64,000 bases of DNA from Enterobacter sp. GTDB lineage: Bacteria; Pseudomonadota; Gammaproteobacteria; Enterobacterales; Enterobacteriaceae. A model generated the notes under the pieces. It did not search any database and was not told the DNA's origin. It saw nothing but the letters and a program-made list of their open reading frames with translations. Where the stretch lies: contig JALCNW010000005.1 in assembly GCA_022649305.1 (NCBI GenBank), forward strand, positions 56,888 to 120,887. Reading direction: 5' to 3'. The translations under genes were made by a program, and so were the position numbers. Below are positions 33,360 through 43,257 of this stretch, piece after piece. Position 1 is the first letter of the stretch. Every line of letters begins with the position of its first letter.

Positions 33360-34514
33360 ATGCTCAGAAATGTCAGCGTAAGGACCTTTATACTTTATTT
33401 TCTACTCGTCGTACTTTTAATCATTGATGGGTTGGTTTTGGCTTTTTCAAAAAGTACAATGCTTTTTATATTGGTTAATATTGTTAATGTGCTTGCGGTT
33501 TTGTTACTTTGGACCTACATGACAAAATATCTTGTGACGCCGATCAATACCGTGAAAAAAAGTATTGAAGAAGTCACTTCAGGCAACCTTGCCGTTTCTA
33601 TTCCTGAGTTTGGTAATAACTGTGCCGGAAGATTGATTCCCGGTATCAATAGTTTGTCGAGCAATATAGCCACCTTAGTCCGCGAAATCAGAGCCTCTTC
33701 ACAAACGGCGATGACCCTTTCTGAACAACTTTCTAACCGTAGCGCACAACTGTCGGTAAAAACGGAACAGCAGTCGGCCTCACTTATTCAGACTGCTGCC
33801 AGTATGGAACAGATGGCAGCGAGTACCCGAAATAATGCTGACAATACGCGTCTGGCCAGCGATCGGGCAAACCGTGCCACAGTTCAGGCGAGTAAAGGGG
33901 GCGAGCTGATGGGGCAGGTTGCGCACAATATGCAGTCCATTACGGAATGTGCGCAGCAGATGACAGAGATTATCACGCTGATCGATGGCATCGCTTTCCA
34001 GACCAATATTCTGGCGTTGAATGCTGCCGTTGAAGCGGCCAGAGCCGGAGACCACGGCAAAGGGTTTTCCGTCGTTGCGGGTGAAGTACGCAATCTGGCG
34101 CATCGCAGTGCAGAAGCGGCAAAAAGTATTAAAACGCTGATTGATGTCACCACTAATAACGTGACCCAGGGCGTGACGGTCGTGGCTGAAGCGGAAAAGA
34201 ACATGCATGAAATCGTCAACGGTTCCGGGCAGGTCAGTAAGCTGATGGATGAAATTTCTGCCTCAACGGCGGAACAGGAAAAAGGTATCTCACAAATCAC
34301 TCAGGCACTTTCTGAGCTAGAACGCGTGACGCAAAGTAACGTTGCGATGGTAGATGAGTTATCCGGTTCATCGGATGTACTGAAAAATCAGGTTATTGAA
34401 CTTCAGGCCCGCACCCGTAATTTCAGGCTTGACGATAGCGTTGAGTTTGCTGGACAAGAACGCCTTCGACAACATTCCGCCATCTACTCCCGGCGCACTG
34501 AGCACGTATTCTGA
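33360..34514 (+). CDS. Methyl-accepting chemotaxis protein without an obvious periplasmic ligand domain
   Basis: Two TM segments separated by only a few residues, HAMP-like linker, classical MCP hairpin tip GIAFQTNILALNAAVEAARAGDHGKGFSVVAGEVRNLAHRS. Confidence 0.9.
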   Translation: MLRNVSVRTFILYFLLVVLLIIDGLVLAFSKSTMLFILVNIVNVLAVLLLWTYMTKYLVTPINTVKKSIEEVTSGNLAVSIPEFGNNCAGRLIPGINSLSSNIATLVREIRASSQTAMTLSEQLSNRSAQLSVKTEQQSASLIQTAASMEQMAASTRNNADNTRLASDRANRATVQASKGGELMGQVAHNMQSITECAQQMTEIITLIDGIAFQTNILALNAAVEAARAGDHGKGFSVVAGEVRNLAHRSAEAAKSIKTLIDVTTNNVTQGVTVVAEAEKNMHEIVNGSGQVSKLMDEISASTAEQEKGISQITQALSELERVTQSNVAMVDELSGSSDVLKNQVIELQARTRNFRLDDSVEFAGQERLRQHSAIYSRRTEHVF

Positions 34515-34663
34515 TAGTGGAGATTAAAGCCTGGTTCGCCAGGCTTTTTTACTTTTTGATAAACATTTCCTTAACAAATTCAGCGCGCTGCCACGGTTAA
34601 ATGTTGATTAACATTGGGCGATGGCTAGACTGACAACCATGATTGCGAAATGGTGGAGGCGCT

Positions 34664-35647
34664 GTGGAAGGCATTAAAGGGTCCGAGGTTAACGTTCCGG
34701 ACGCGGTGTTTGCGTGGTTACTGGACGGAAAGGGCGGGGCGGCGCCGCTGGAAGATAGCGATCTCATTGATAGTGAACATCCGTGCTGGCTGCATCTGAA
34801 CTACACGCAGCCGGAGAGCGCGCAGTGGCTCGCATCCACGCCGCTGTTGCCTAACAATGTGCGCGATGCTCTGGCGGGTGAAAGTCTGCGTCCCAGGGTT
34901 AGTCGACTGGGTGACGGCACGCTCATTACGTTGCGTTGCATTAATGGCAGCACGGACGAGCGTCCTGACCAGTTAGTCGCGATGCGGCTGTATATGGATG
35001 AACGTCTGATTGTTTCGACGCGCCAGCGTAAAGTGTTGGCCCTGGACGATGTCGTCAATGATTTAAAGGAAGGCACCGGTCCCGTTGACTGCGGCGGTTG
35101 GCTGGTAGATGTGTGTGATGCCTTGACCGATCATGCCAGTGAATTTATAGAAGAGTTGCACGACAAAATTATCGACCTTGAAGATAACTTGCTCGATCAG
35201 CAAATTCCGCCACGGGGTTTTCTGGCACTGCTGCGCAAACAGCTCATTGTGATGCGTCGTTATATGACGCCACAGCGTGATGTTTATGCGCGTCTTGCCA
35301 GCGAGCGGCTAACCTGGATGAACGACGATCAGCGTCGCAGAATGCAGGATATTGCGGACCGTATGGGGAGGGGGCTAGATGAAATTGACTCCTGCATTGC
35401 CCGTACGGCGGTAATGGCCGATGAAATCGCCCAGGTGATGCAGGAGTCACTGTCACGTCGAACGTACACCATGTCACTTATGGCCATGGTCTTTTTGCCC
35501 AGCACTTTTCTGACAGGGTTATTCGGCGTCAATCTGGGGGGGATCCCAGGAGGTGCTTATCGGTTCGGCTTTTCCGCTTTTTGCATCATGTTAGTTGTTT
35601 TGATTGGTGGTGTTGCGTGGTGGTTGCATCGTAGTAAATGGCTGTAA
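34664..35647 (+). CDS. zntB: Zinc transporter ZntB (CorA family)
   Basis: GTG start; [22 protein letters not shown]... and the [11 protein letters not shown]-terminal motif. Confidence 0.95.
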   Translation: MEGIKGSEVNVPDAVFAWLLDGKGGAAPLEDSDLIDSEHPCWLHLNYTQPESAQWLASTPLLPNNVRDALAGESLRPRVSRLGDGTLITLRCINGSTDERPDQLVAMRLYMDERLIVSTRQRKVLALDDVVNDLKEGTGPVDCGGWLVDVCDALTDHASEFIEELHDKIIDLEDNLLDQQIPPRGFLALLRKQLIVMRRYMTPQRDVYARLASERLTWMNDDQRRRMQDIADRMGRGLDEIDSCIARTAVMADEIAQVMQESLSRRTYTMSLMAMVFLPSTFLTGLFGVNLGGIPGGAYRFGFSAFCIMLVVLIGGVAWWLHRSKWL

Positions 35648-35693
35648 ATTTACACTATTTTCGGTGAACTCACGCTTCAAAACGCTATTTTGT

Positions 35694-35707
35694 TTGAGCG
35701 AAGTCAA
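35694..35707 (+). promoter_or_regulatory. FNR box upstream of fnrS
   Basis: TTGAgcgaagTCAA, centred about 42 nt upstream of the predicted FnrS +1. Confidence 0.75.
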
Positions 35708-35742
35708 TAAACACCCACCTCGTTCGGTGCAGTATTACTCCC

Positions 35743-35863
35743 GCAGGTGAATGCAACGTCAAGCGATGGGCGTTGCGCTCCATATTGTCTTACTTCCTTT
35801 TTTGAATTACTGCATAGCACAATTGATTCGTACGACGCCGACTAAATTAGTCGGCTTTTTTTT
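35743..35863 (+). ncRNA. fnrS: FnrS small RNA
   Basis: GCAGGTGAATGCAACGTCAAGCGATGGGCGTTGCGCTCCATATTGTCTTACTTCC...GCCGACTaaattAGTCGGCTTTTTTTT essentially identical to remembered E. coli FnrS; zntB-dbpA locus. Confidence 0.95.
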
Positions 35864-35921
35864 GCCTGTAGAATCACAGCGTCTACCCTAATAGAGTCAT
35901 TCCGATCACCCGGAGGGTAAC

Positions 35922-36104
35922 ATGAGCTGTCTACATGCATTGCTTCAGTGGCAACCGCCGCTTTCAAACTCGATCCCAACCGACCCGGTGCCTGTCCCCG
36001 ATCCTATTCCTCGTCCACAGCCGATGCCGGATCCGCCACCTGATGAAGAACCGATTAAATTGTCGCATCGGTCACTCAGATCTGCGAGGATACGCGCCAA
36101 CTGA
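35922..36104 (+). CDS. Small proline-rich hypothetical protein
   Basis: 60 aa MSCLHALLQWQPPLSNSIPTDPVPVPDPIPRPQPMPDPPPDEEPIKLSHRSLRSARIRAN; strong SD GGAGGGTAAC. Confidence 0.6.
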   Translation: MSCLHALLQWQPPLSNSIPTDPVPVPDPIPRPQPMPDPPPDEEPIKLSHRSLRSARIRAN

Positions 36105-36131
36105 CTGTGACTTTTACCACGAGAATATATT

Positions 36132-37505
36132 GTGACCGCTTTTTCGACTCTGAATGTTTTGCCCGCTGCCCAACTCGATAACCTTAACGAGTTGGGTTAC
36201 CTCGCGATGACCCCTGTACAAGCTGCCGCGCTTCCGGCGATCCTGGAAGGACGCGACGTTCGTGCGCAGGCAAAAACCGGCAGTGGAAAAACGGCTGCAT
36301 TTGGTCTTGGCGTTTTACAGCGCATTGATGCGGGTTTATTCCAGACCCAGTCGCTGGTCCTTTGTCCTACCCGCGAACTGGCCGATCAGGTCGCTGGTGA
36401 GCTACGTCGTCTGGCGCGATTTTTGCCAAATACTAAAATCTTAACCCTGTGCGGCGGACAACCGTTCGGCGCACAGCGCGATTCTTTGCAACATCCACCG
36501 CACATCATCGTCGCGACGCCTGGCCGATTGCTTGATCATTTGCAGAAAGGCACCGTTTCCCTGGATGCGCTGCAAACTCTGGTGATGGATGAAGCCGACC
36601 GAATGTTGGATATGGGCTTTACCGATGCGATTGATGAAGTTATCCGATTTGCACCGGCTTCTCGCCAGACGCTACTGTTTTCTGCGACCTGGCCTGAGGC
36701 GATCGCCGCCATTAGCGGGCGAGTGCAGCAAAACCCGGTCACCATCGAAATTGATTCAGTGGATGCGCTCCCGGCCATTGAACAACAGTTTTATGAAACC
36801 TCGCAGAACGGCAAGATCCCACTACTGCAAAAGCTGCTCAGCAAACATCAGCCAGCATCCTGCGTGGTGTTCTGTAATACGAAAAAAGACTGTCAGGCCG
36901 TCTGTGACGCACTTGAATCGGCAGGTCAGAGCGCACTTGCACTCCATGGCGATCTTGAACAACGCGATCGCGATCAGACGTTGGTACGTTTCTCAAATGG
37001 AAGCGCCCGTGTCCTGGTTGCGACGGATGTTGCGGCGCGCGGCCTGGATATCAAATCACTAGAGCTTGTCATCAACTTTGAACTGGCGTGGGATCCTGAG
37101 GTTCACGTTCACCGCATTGGTCGTACTGCTCGTGCAGGTAATAGCGGTCTGGCGATTAGCCTCTGTGCACCAGAAGAAGCGCAGCGCGCTAACATTTTGT
37201 CTGAGATGCTACAGTTGAAACTGGACTGGATAAGCGCACCGGTTAATGTGACGATTGTCCCGCTGAAAGCCGAAATGGTCACGCTGTGCATTGATGGCGG
37301 TAAAAAAGCCAAAATGCGTCCAGGCGATATCTTAGGAGCCTTGACCGGTGATATTGGTCTCGATGGCGCTGATATAGGCAAAATCGTGGTGCATCCGGCG
37401 CATGTTTATGTTGCGGTACGCCAGTCGGTAGCGAACAAGGCCTGGAAGCAGTTGCAGAACGGTAAAATCAAAGGGAAGACGTGCCGGGTACGTTTACTGA
37501 AATAG
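36132..37505 (+). CDS. dbpA: ATP-dependent RNA helicase DbpA
   Basis: 457 aa DEAD box (MDEADRMLDMGF) plus C-terminal DbpA RNA-binding domain; GTG start. Confidence 0.97.
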   Translation: MTAFSTLNVLPAAQLDNLNELGYLAMTPVQAAALPAILEGRDVRAQAKTGSGKTAAFGLGVLQRIDAGLFQTQSLVLCPTRELADQVAGELRRLARFLPNTKILTLCGGQPFGAQRDSLQHPPHIIVATPGRLLDHLQKGTVSLDALQTLVMDEADRMLDMGFTDAIDEVIRFAPASRQTLLFSATWPEAIAAISGRVQQNPVTIEIDSVDALPAIEQQFYETSQNGKIPLLQKLLSKHQPASCVVFCNTKKDCQAVCDALESAGQSALALHGDLEQRDRDQTLVRFSNGSARVLVATDVAARGLDIKSLELVINFELAWDPEVHVHRIGRTARAGNSGLAISLCAPEEAQRANILSEMLQLKLDWISAPVNVTIVPLKAEMVTLCIDGGKKAKMRPGDILGALTGDIGLDGADIGKIVVHPAHVYVAVRQSVANKAWKQLQNGKIKGKTCRVRLLK

Positions 37506-37514
37506 GACTTTTAA

Positions 37515-37543
37515 AGCGTCTCAGAGATAAGCTCTGAGACGCT
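37515..37543. terminator. Hairpin between convergent dbpA and ttcA
   Basis: AGCGTCTCAGAG-ataag-CTCTGAGACGCT perfect 12 bp stem. Confidence 0.65.
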
Positions 37544-37549
37544 AACATA

Positions 37550-38485
37550 TTACTTCACTTCGACGATATTCAGTCTCATCTCATCAAGTTGAGAGTCATC
37601 TTCTTCCGGCTGCCAGCCCGCTGGCTGCATCGGGATATCTTCGCGATCGAACGCTAAATCACCGCCGTCCACCACTTCAGAACCGTGCTGAATCCCTTTG
37701 AAGTCGAACAGTTCAACATCGCTCAGGTGTGAAGGCACTACGTTTTGCATCGCGCTGAACATGGTTTCGATCCGTCCCGGATAGCGTTTATCCCAGTCGC
37801 GCAACATGTCGCCAATGACCTGACGTTGAAGGTTAGGCTGAGAGCCGCACAGGTTGCAAGGGATGATGGGATACTCACGCGCTTGGGCAAATCGCTCAAT
37901 GTCTTTCTCACGGCAATAAGCCAGTGGGCGAATCACGATATGCTTTCCGTCATCGCTCATCAGCTTTGGTGGCATACCTTTCATCTTGCCGCCATAGAAC
38001 ATGTTCAGGAACAGCGTTTGCAGAATGTCGTCGCGATGGTGGCCGAGCGCAATTTTAGTGGCACCCAACTCCGTTGCCGTGCGATAGAGAATGCCGCGGC
38101 GCAGGCGCGAACAGAGCGAGCAGGTTGTTTTACCTTCTGGGATCTTCTCTTTTACGATGCCGTAGGTATTTTCTTCAACAATCTTATATTCGACACCCTG
38201 TTGCTCAAGATATTCCGGAAGAATATGCCCAGGGAAACCCGGCTGTTTCTGATCGAGGTTGACCGCAATCAGTGAGAAATTAACCGGTGCGCTCTGCTGA
38301 AGATTGCGCAAAATCTCAAGCATGGTAAAACTGTCTTTTCCACCCGAAAGGCAAACCATAATCCGGTCGCCTTCTTCAATCATATTGAAATCTGCAATGG
38401 CCTGGCCCACGTTACGACGCAAACGCTTTTGCAGCTTGTTCAGGTTGTATTGTTCTTTCTTGTTAATCTCTTGATTTTGTTGCAT
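37550..38485 (-). CDS. ttcA: tRNA 2-thiocytidine biosynthesis protein TtcA
   Basis: 311 aa, PP-loop [16 protein letters not shown]. Confidence 0.97.
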   Translation of the reverse strand: MQQNQEINKKEQYNLNKLQKRLRRNVGQAIADFNMIEEGDRIMVCLSGGKDSFTMLEILRNLQQSAPVNFSLIAVNLDQKQPGFPGHILPEYLEQQGVEYKIVEENTYGIVKEKIPEGKTTCSLCSRLRRGILYRTATELGATKIALGHHRDDILQTLFLNMFYGGKMKGMPPKLMSDDGKHIVIRPLAYCREKDIERFAQAREYPIIPCNLCGSQPNLQRQVIGDMLRDWDKRYPGRIETMFSAMQNVVPSHLSDVELFDFKGIQHGSEVVDGGDLAFDREDIPMQPAGWQPEEDDSQLDEMRLNIVEVK

Positions 38486-38533
38486 TTATTACTACCTTTG
38501 GAACCAGTAAGGGCATAGTAGGGCAAAGTTTTT

Positions 38534-38969
38534 TCAGCGTGCCAGCTTATCGTTGAGCATCAGCACCTGTTCACCATTCATTTCTTCAATCCACGCACCG
38601 TAGACTTCATAAACCCTTTGCGCGTTTCCATGCCCCATCTGACTGGCTATGAAAGACGGGTTAGCACCGGCGGATAAAAGCCAGCAGGCAAAAGTATGCC
38701 GCGTATGGTACGGATTCCGACGGCGAATACCAGCACGTTTTACGGCGGCGTTAAATCTCGCGCCGACACTCGATAAAGAGTAGTAGGCTTTTTGTTCACC
38801 CTTGCGCATCCGGGGCATGAAAACAAATCGCACGCCTTGATGTTCTATCGCGCCATACTTGCGAGGATGAAAAACAATCTCGGTTTTAGGCTGTAGCGCT
38901 GTCAACTTACGCAGTGCTTTAAGGGCCTCAAGTGCTGGCTCTAATAGAGCGATAACTCGATGACCAGCA
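38534..38969 (-). pseudogene. Truncated phage tyrosine integrase (C-terminal catalytic fragment)
   Basis: ...AGHRVIALLEPALEALKAL...YHTRHTFACWLLSAGANPSFIASQMGHGNAQRVYEVYG; N-terminal half missing; abuts ttcA. Confidence 0.8.
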
Positions 38970-39213
38970 TTGCATTTGCGGTAATTTCAGTCTCTTTCAT
39001 GCTCGTCCAAAATTCACATAGCTCTGAAAAGGATGCCGGTTAAAGAAAATTGATATTCCGATATCAGGAGGCCTGGCCGGGTAGGGAACGGAGTCGACGC
39101 ATGCCGGTCATCGCTGTAGCCACATAGCTCGCCTTACGGTTCACTACCTCAACCCAAAATTTACGCCTTCTACTCTGTCTGCGCATCACCGCTGATTTAT
39201 TTATGAAAATTAT

Positions 39214-39229
39214 TTGACTGATCGTTCCA
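39214..39229. promoter_or_regulatory. Candidate TetR-family operator upstream of the TetR gene
   Basis: TTGACTGATCGTTCCA, semi-palindromic, shares GATCrTTCCA with 39919-39934. Confidence 0.4.
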
Positions 39230-39275
39230 TAATCAATACTATGCCGCCTCAACTCATTTCAAGTCCCACATCCCT

Positions 39276-39878
39276 ATGAGTGCTGAAAAACCAACCTTTC
39301 CGGGTCGTCCACGAAAGTTCGAAGATCAGGATGTCATTGATGCTGCCGTCGCTGTTTTCAGCGCCAATGGTTATGCAGGCACCTCTGCGCAAGATTTATG
39401 CAATGGTACGGGATTAGGGCGGGGAAGCTTATACAATGCCTTCGGAAGCAAGCAAGCCCTTTACGAGCAAGCTTTGTTGCGCAGCCATGAACAAACTATG
39501 TCAGCACAGTTAGCAATACTCACACAATCAGGTCTGGTAAAAGAGCGATTGCATACCCTTCTGCTCTGGGGTATTGCCGAAGATCTTTCTCAGCCAGAAC
39601 AGCATGATGCGATGGTCTTATTTTCAGCCCTGGAGATGGGTAGTAAAGATGAAGCCGTTGCAAGGCTTAATAATGAATATCGTCAGCATTTAGAACAAAC
39701 GCTGGTGGCGGTATTTATCGAAGGTCAACGAAGCGGTGAGCTAAACAATAAAGCATCAGCCGTCGAAATGGCGAGAGGCTTTATGGCAGGCTATTACGGT
39801 TTACGTGTACTGAATAAAAACATTTCAGATAGAAAAATCCTCGAAGATGTCGTCGCTGGTCTGTTAATCAATTTATAA
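39276..39878 (+). CDS. TetR/AcrR family transcriptional regulator
   Basis: 200 aa; GRPRKFEDQDVIDAAVAVFSANGYAGTSAQDLCNGTGLGRGSLYNAFGSKQALYEQAL HTH. Confidence 0.92.
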   Translation: MSAEKPTFPGRPRKFEDQDVIDAAVAVFSANGYAGTSAQDLCNGTGLGRGSLYNAFGSKQALYEQALLRSHEQTMSAQLAILTQSGLVKERLHTLLLWGIAEDLSQPEQHDAMVLFSALEMGSKDEAVARLNNEYRQHLEQTLVAVFIEGQRSGELNNKASAVEMARGFMAGYYGLRVLNKNISDRKILEDVVAGLLINL

Positions 39879-39918
39879 ATTTAAGCGAAAAAGGTCATTA
39901 ATTACTTTCATTCATTTT

Positions 39919-39934
39919 TGTAACGATCATTCCA
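39919..39934. promoter_or_regulatory. Candidate TetR-family operator upstream of the MFS gene
   Basis: TGTAACGATCATTCCA, 12/16 palindromic. Confidence 0.45.
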
Positions 39935-39956
39935 ATACGGAGGGGAATAAAAAACC

Positions 39957-41111
39957 ATGCCATTAGTCGTATATATTTTAGGGTTAGCCATTTTTTCATT
40001 AGGTACAGCAGAGTTAATGGTGGCGGGTATGATGACCACGCTATCTGAAGCATTTGGTGTTACAGTCGGCGAAGTCGGTCATTTGATTTCATATTATGCA
40101 TTCGGTGTAATGCTAGGTGGCCCGGTATTAACTTACGCCTTTCTTAAGTTTAAAGCACCCTATCGATCAACGTTATTATGGTTGTTAGGGTTATATGTTA
40201 TCGTACAAGGGTTAAGTATTTTTGTCTCTGATTACAATGTGTTAGTTGCTATTCGAATCGTGACAGGTATTTTGTGTGCAGGGTGTTTAAGTCTTTCACT
40301 CGCGACAAGTATGGCTCTTGTATCTGTAGAAAATCGCCCTCGTGCCGCATCAATAGTGATAGCAGGTTTTATGGTATCCAATGTCTTTGGTGTACCTATC
40401 GCGACAATCATTGACCAGCACTGGGGCTGGAAAATGAGTTTTGGGCTGGTCGCCGTCCTGGTTTTCATATGCCTGTTAGCATTAGTACGCTTATTGCCAC
40501 ATATGAGCGGCGGCTGTGCTATCAAGATGGCTGAAGAGATTAAGGCATTTAAAAATAAGGCCTATTGGAAAGCCTGTGCAACCAGCTGTTTGATTTTGGG
40601 CGCAAGTTTTGCGGCATTCAGCTATTTTGTTCCCGTGCTGACTGATGTCAGTAAATTTACAATGCAGACGGTTCCCTTCATTCTGATGCTTTATGGACTA
40701 GCCAATATCATCGGAAATATGGTAACGGGACGTCTTGCATATCGCCATAGTTTAGCTGTTATGGTTGTCGGATTAACAATATTGAGTATTTCTTTGCTCG
40801 GCATGGCACTATTTGTTCAATATCAGGTTATTGCTATTCTGGCTGTCATACTTATCGGTTTATCAGGGGTTCCAATGAATCCGGCAATGATGGCAAGAAT
40901 TGTCAGCGTGGCACATCCAGGTCCAATGGTCAATGCCGTTCATACTTCCGTTATCAATATTGGATTAGGTGGCGGTTCTTATTTAGGTGGGATGGCAATT
41001 TCATCAGGATTCGGTTTACGTTCAGCTTTATGGATTGGAATGGCATTAGCGGTACTGGCTCTATTATCCGTATTACCTTATATCCGTCGCAGTAAAAAAG
41101 GTTGGAGTTAA
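39957..41111 (+). CDS. MFS transporter (DHA1/AraJ-like efflux)
   Basis: 384 aa, 12 hydrophobic segments, LGTAELMVAGMM motif. Confidence 0.9.
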   Translation: MPLVVYILGLAIFSLGTAELMVAGMMTTLSEAFGVTVGEVGHLISYYAFGVMLGGPVLTYAFLKFKAPYRSTLLWLLGLYVIVQGLSIFVSDYNVLVAIRIVTGILCAGCLSLSLATSMALVSVENRPRAASIVIAGFMVSNVFGVPIATIIDQHWGWKMSFGLVAVLVFICLLALVRLLPHMSGGCAIKMAEEIKAFKNKAYWKACATSCLILGASFAAFSYFVPVLTDVSKFTMQTVPFILMLYGLANIIGNMVTGRLAYRHSLAVMVVGLTILSISLLGMALFVQYQVIAILAVILIGLSGVPMNPAMMARIVSVAHPGPMVNAVHTSVINIGLGGGSYLGGMAISSGFGLRSALWIGMALAVLALLSVLPYIRRSKKGWS

Positions 41112-41170
41112 TAGGTTCTGAAGATAAACACACCCCGATTATAAAAAATCACGGGGTGTCAATATAGCCG

Positions 41171-41340
41171 TTAAATTTTATTCAAAACTAACTGGCCTTT
41201 CTCATCCAGTGGGGCTGCGTGCCGGGGTCTTTATCCATCCGGATTTTACCCTGTTGATCGCCGATGCGGTAGGTCACGTCGTAACCGATCGGACGACTTA
41301 TCTTTTCACAGCCAACAAAGGCTTAACAGTGTTGCCAGTC
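41171..41340 (-). pseudogene. Degenerate C-terminal fragment of a YcfJ-like glycine-zipper protein
   Basis: Reverse strand ...GYDVTYRIGDQQGKIRMDKDPGTQ then frameshift to PLDEKGQLVLNKI*; in-frame stop upstream; matches remembered YcfJ C-terminus. Confidence 0.65.
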
Positions 41341-42193
41341 AGCTCAACGAAAGGCCGAGAAAAGTGCGAGACTATGAATCACCCGCAGAACGGTTCGATA
41401 AGTGTGTTGCATCAATCGGTTGAACTCACAGCTCAAAGCAGACTTGAACGCTTAGTCTGGTTGCGTTTCAGTGGGCAGCTTCGATTAGCGCTGGACATTG
41501 ATTTTTCACATTCCCCACCGAGCGCGAAACAGCGTGCCAAATGAAGTTGTCCGCCTGCACAGTACCGTCAGAGATAATATCTTTTGCTTCTCTACCGCTA
41601 ACATCCTGCCTCATCTATTCCCTTGCAGCTTCAGGTGACAGAACCAGTGGTCAACAGGTTTATTCTTGAAGTGGTATGTTGCTGTTAATAAAAACATGTT
41701 TTAAAAAACAGTATTGACTTCAAATCTTGAATGAGTAAATTAGCACTTAGCCGCACAATGAAAGAAGTTAGTGAGCAGTAAAAAGTACTGGGTAAAACCA
41801 TTTTGCTATACGGGCCACGAAGTTTGTTATTTGGGATGTAGTGTGCTTTAAGGTCTCGAAGTGTTCGTGCTGGCTCGCAAAATGGTAGTGTTTGCGCGAC
41901 GATGTAAGGCCTTGTTTTTCTAATTGATGCTGGCGGTTTAGTTTGTTTTTTATAACTGTACCAGCAAAGGGTAACGCATCAAAGAGTATATGTCGCGATG
42001 GGGGATGTACTTGTTTAAATTGCCACGCTTAATTTTTGAAAGCGCAGGTGTGTATATAACGAGATAAATAGAGGGAGGTTTTTTAGTATTAATACCCAAT
42101 ATTATCTGTAGTAAACGGGTGCATTTAAAAGCAGTATAAATAGCAGTATCACACTATTAAGTCCATTAATGTCAAATCTGAAGTCTGTAGTAC

Positions 42194-42230
42194 CTTAAAA
42201 GCCCTGGCTGCAATGGTCAGGGCTTTTAAG
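42194..42230 (+). terminator. Perfect 13 bp inverted repeat, terminator-like
   Basis: CTTAAAAGCCCTG-gctgcaatggt-CAGGGCTTTTAAG. Confidence 0.55.
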
Positions 42231-42620
42231 ATTACTCAAATACCCTTTGGGTGTGAGTTTTACCCACAAATCACAGACAAAACCCATTATCATTATTACC
42301 CCCACAAGAATTCATTCTGTGTCATTGGTTTGGCATACAAACCCTATGAAAGCGGCCTGAGTAAAGCAACCCTCGTTTCAAGCGTTGTCCTCAAGGACAG
42401 TGACCACTACCAGAGTGGGAGTGCCGAAAGGTAAAGAATACTTTGCTTATTGTCACTGTCCGTGCCTTAATGTGCTCATCAGTTCGATCTACAAGCGAAC
42501 GTAAACATTTTATTGGGCAGTCCTCATTACCAGGTGTTATCGCTGATATCCCTCCTTTTGAGTCTATACTTTATTATAATACGTTTATTACCCTTCCCGT
42601 CAGATATAACTGGAGTCAGT

Positions 42621-42839
42621 ATGTCCTCAAGAATCAGAGGCCTGGTAAAGTGGTATAAGGAAGACAAAGGTTTCGGTTTCATCTCTCCTCTTGATGGAAG
42701 CAAAGATATCTCTGTTCACGTGTCCGATCTTCGGGGGGATAATTTAGAAACCCTGTTTGAAGGACAGAAAGTTGAGTATACGATTTTCAATCGTACCAAA
42801 GGTCCCGCAGCTTCTAACGTAATACTTTGTGATAACTAG
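42621..42839 (+). CDS. CspA-family cold shock protein
   Basis: 72 aa MSSRIRGLVKWYKEDKGFGFISPLDGSKDISVHVSDLRG; RNP1 KGFGFI. Confidence 0.88.
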   Translation: MSSRIRGLVKWYKEDKGFGFISPLDGSKDISVHVSDLRGDNLETLFEGQKVEYTIFNRTKGPAASNVILCDN

Positions 42840-43003
42840 CAGGTGTGGACGTGCTGTACAAACAGTCACGTGCGCCTCTAATTAGACTGCCTACAGTAGC
42901 ATCACTGTGTAGAGTCTATTTGGTTCCCCCCCCTAAAACGTAGCTTAAGGCGGGGTCGCTAATTTATTTAACGATTATCATATCTTCAGGAATGTTTCTG
43001 CAA

Positions 43004-43162
43004 TCATTTTAATGGTTTAAATAAAGTATTGCAAAATGGGCAGACGAGTTGAGAACCTTTTTGGACTCGGCTAAAACTATGCTCTGAATCTTTTGAACAG
43101 TTTGGGCACGGGCATTTGACTAAGTAATTACGGCGGGATTGTGTGTTTTTACGAACTGACAT
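43004..43162 (-). CDS. ynfU: YnfU-like small zinc-ribbon protein
   Basis: MSVRKNTQSRRNYLVKCPCPNCSKDSEHSFSRVQKGSQLVCPFCNTLFKPLK; two CxxC pairs; resembles remembered E. coli YnfU. Confidence 0.75.
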   Translation of the reverse strand: MSVRKNTQSRRNYLVKCPCPNCSKDSEHSFSRVQKGSQLVCPFCNTLFKPLK

Positions 43163-43257
43163 AGGCATCTCCTGATATAAGGGACGTCTACGATACACGT
43201 TTAACGTATCAATTACTTGTGTTTTCTTATGCCAGGCGTTTCCCTGCGTAGTAAAGC

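Noticed and set aside
29537-34514. dgcM/MHYT/MCP block as a brand-new immune or signalling island
   Set aside because: Each gene belongs to a known signalling family and no effector or defence domain is visible; retained only as an unusual arrangement
37745-38275. 176 aa plus-strand ORF
   Set aside because: Antisense to ttcA
41209-41544. 111 aa plus-strand ORF
   Set aside because: Overlaps the reverse-strand YcfJ-like remnant; composition does not suggest a real protein
42213-42434. 73 aa plus-strand ORF
   Set aside because: Begins inside the perfect hairpin at 42194-42230, no SD, low-complexity island sequence
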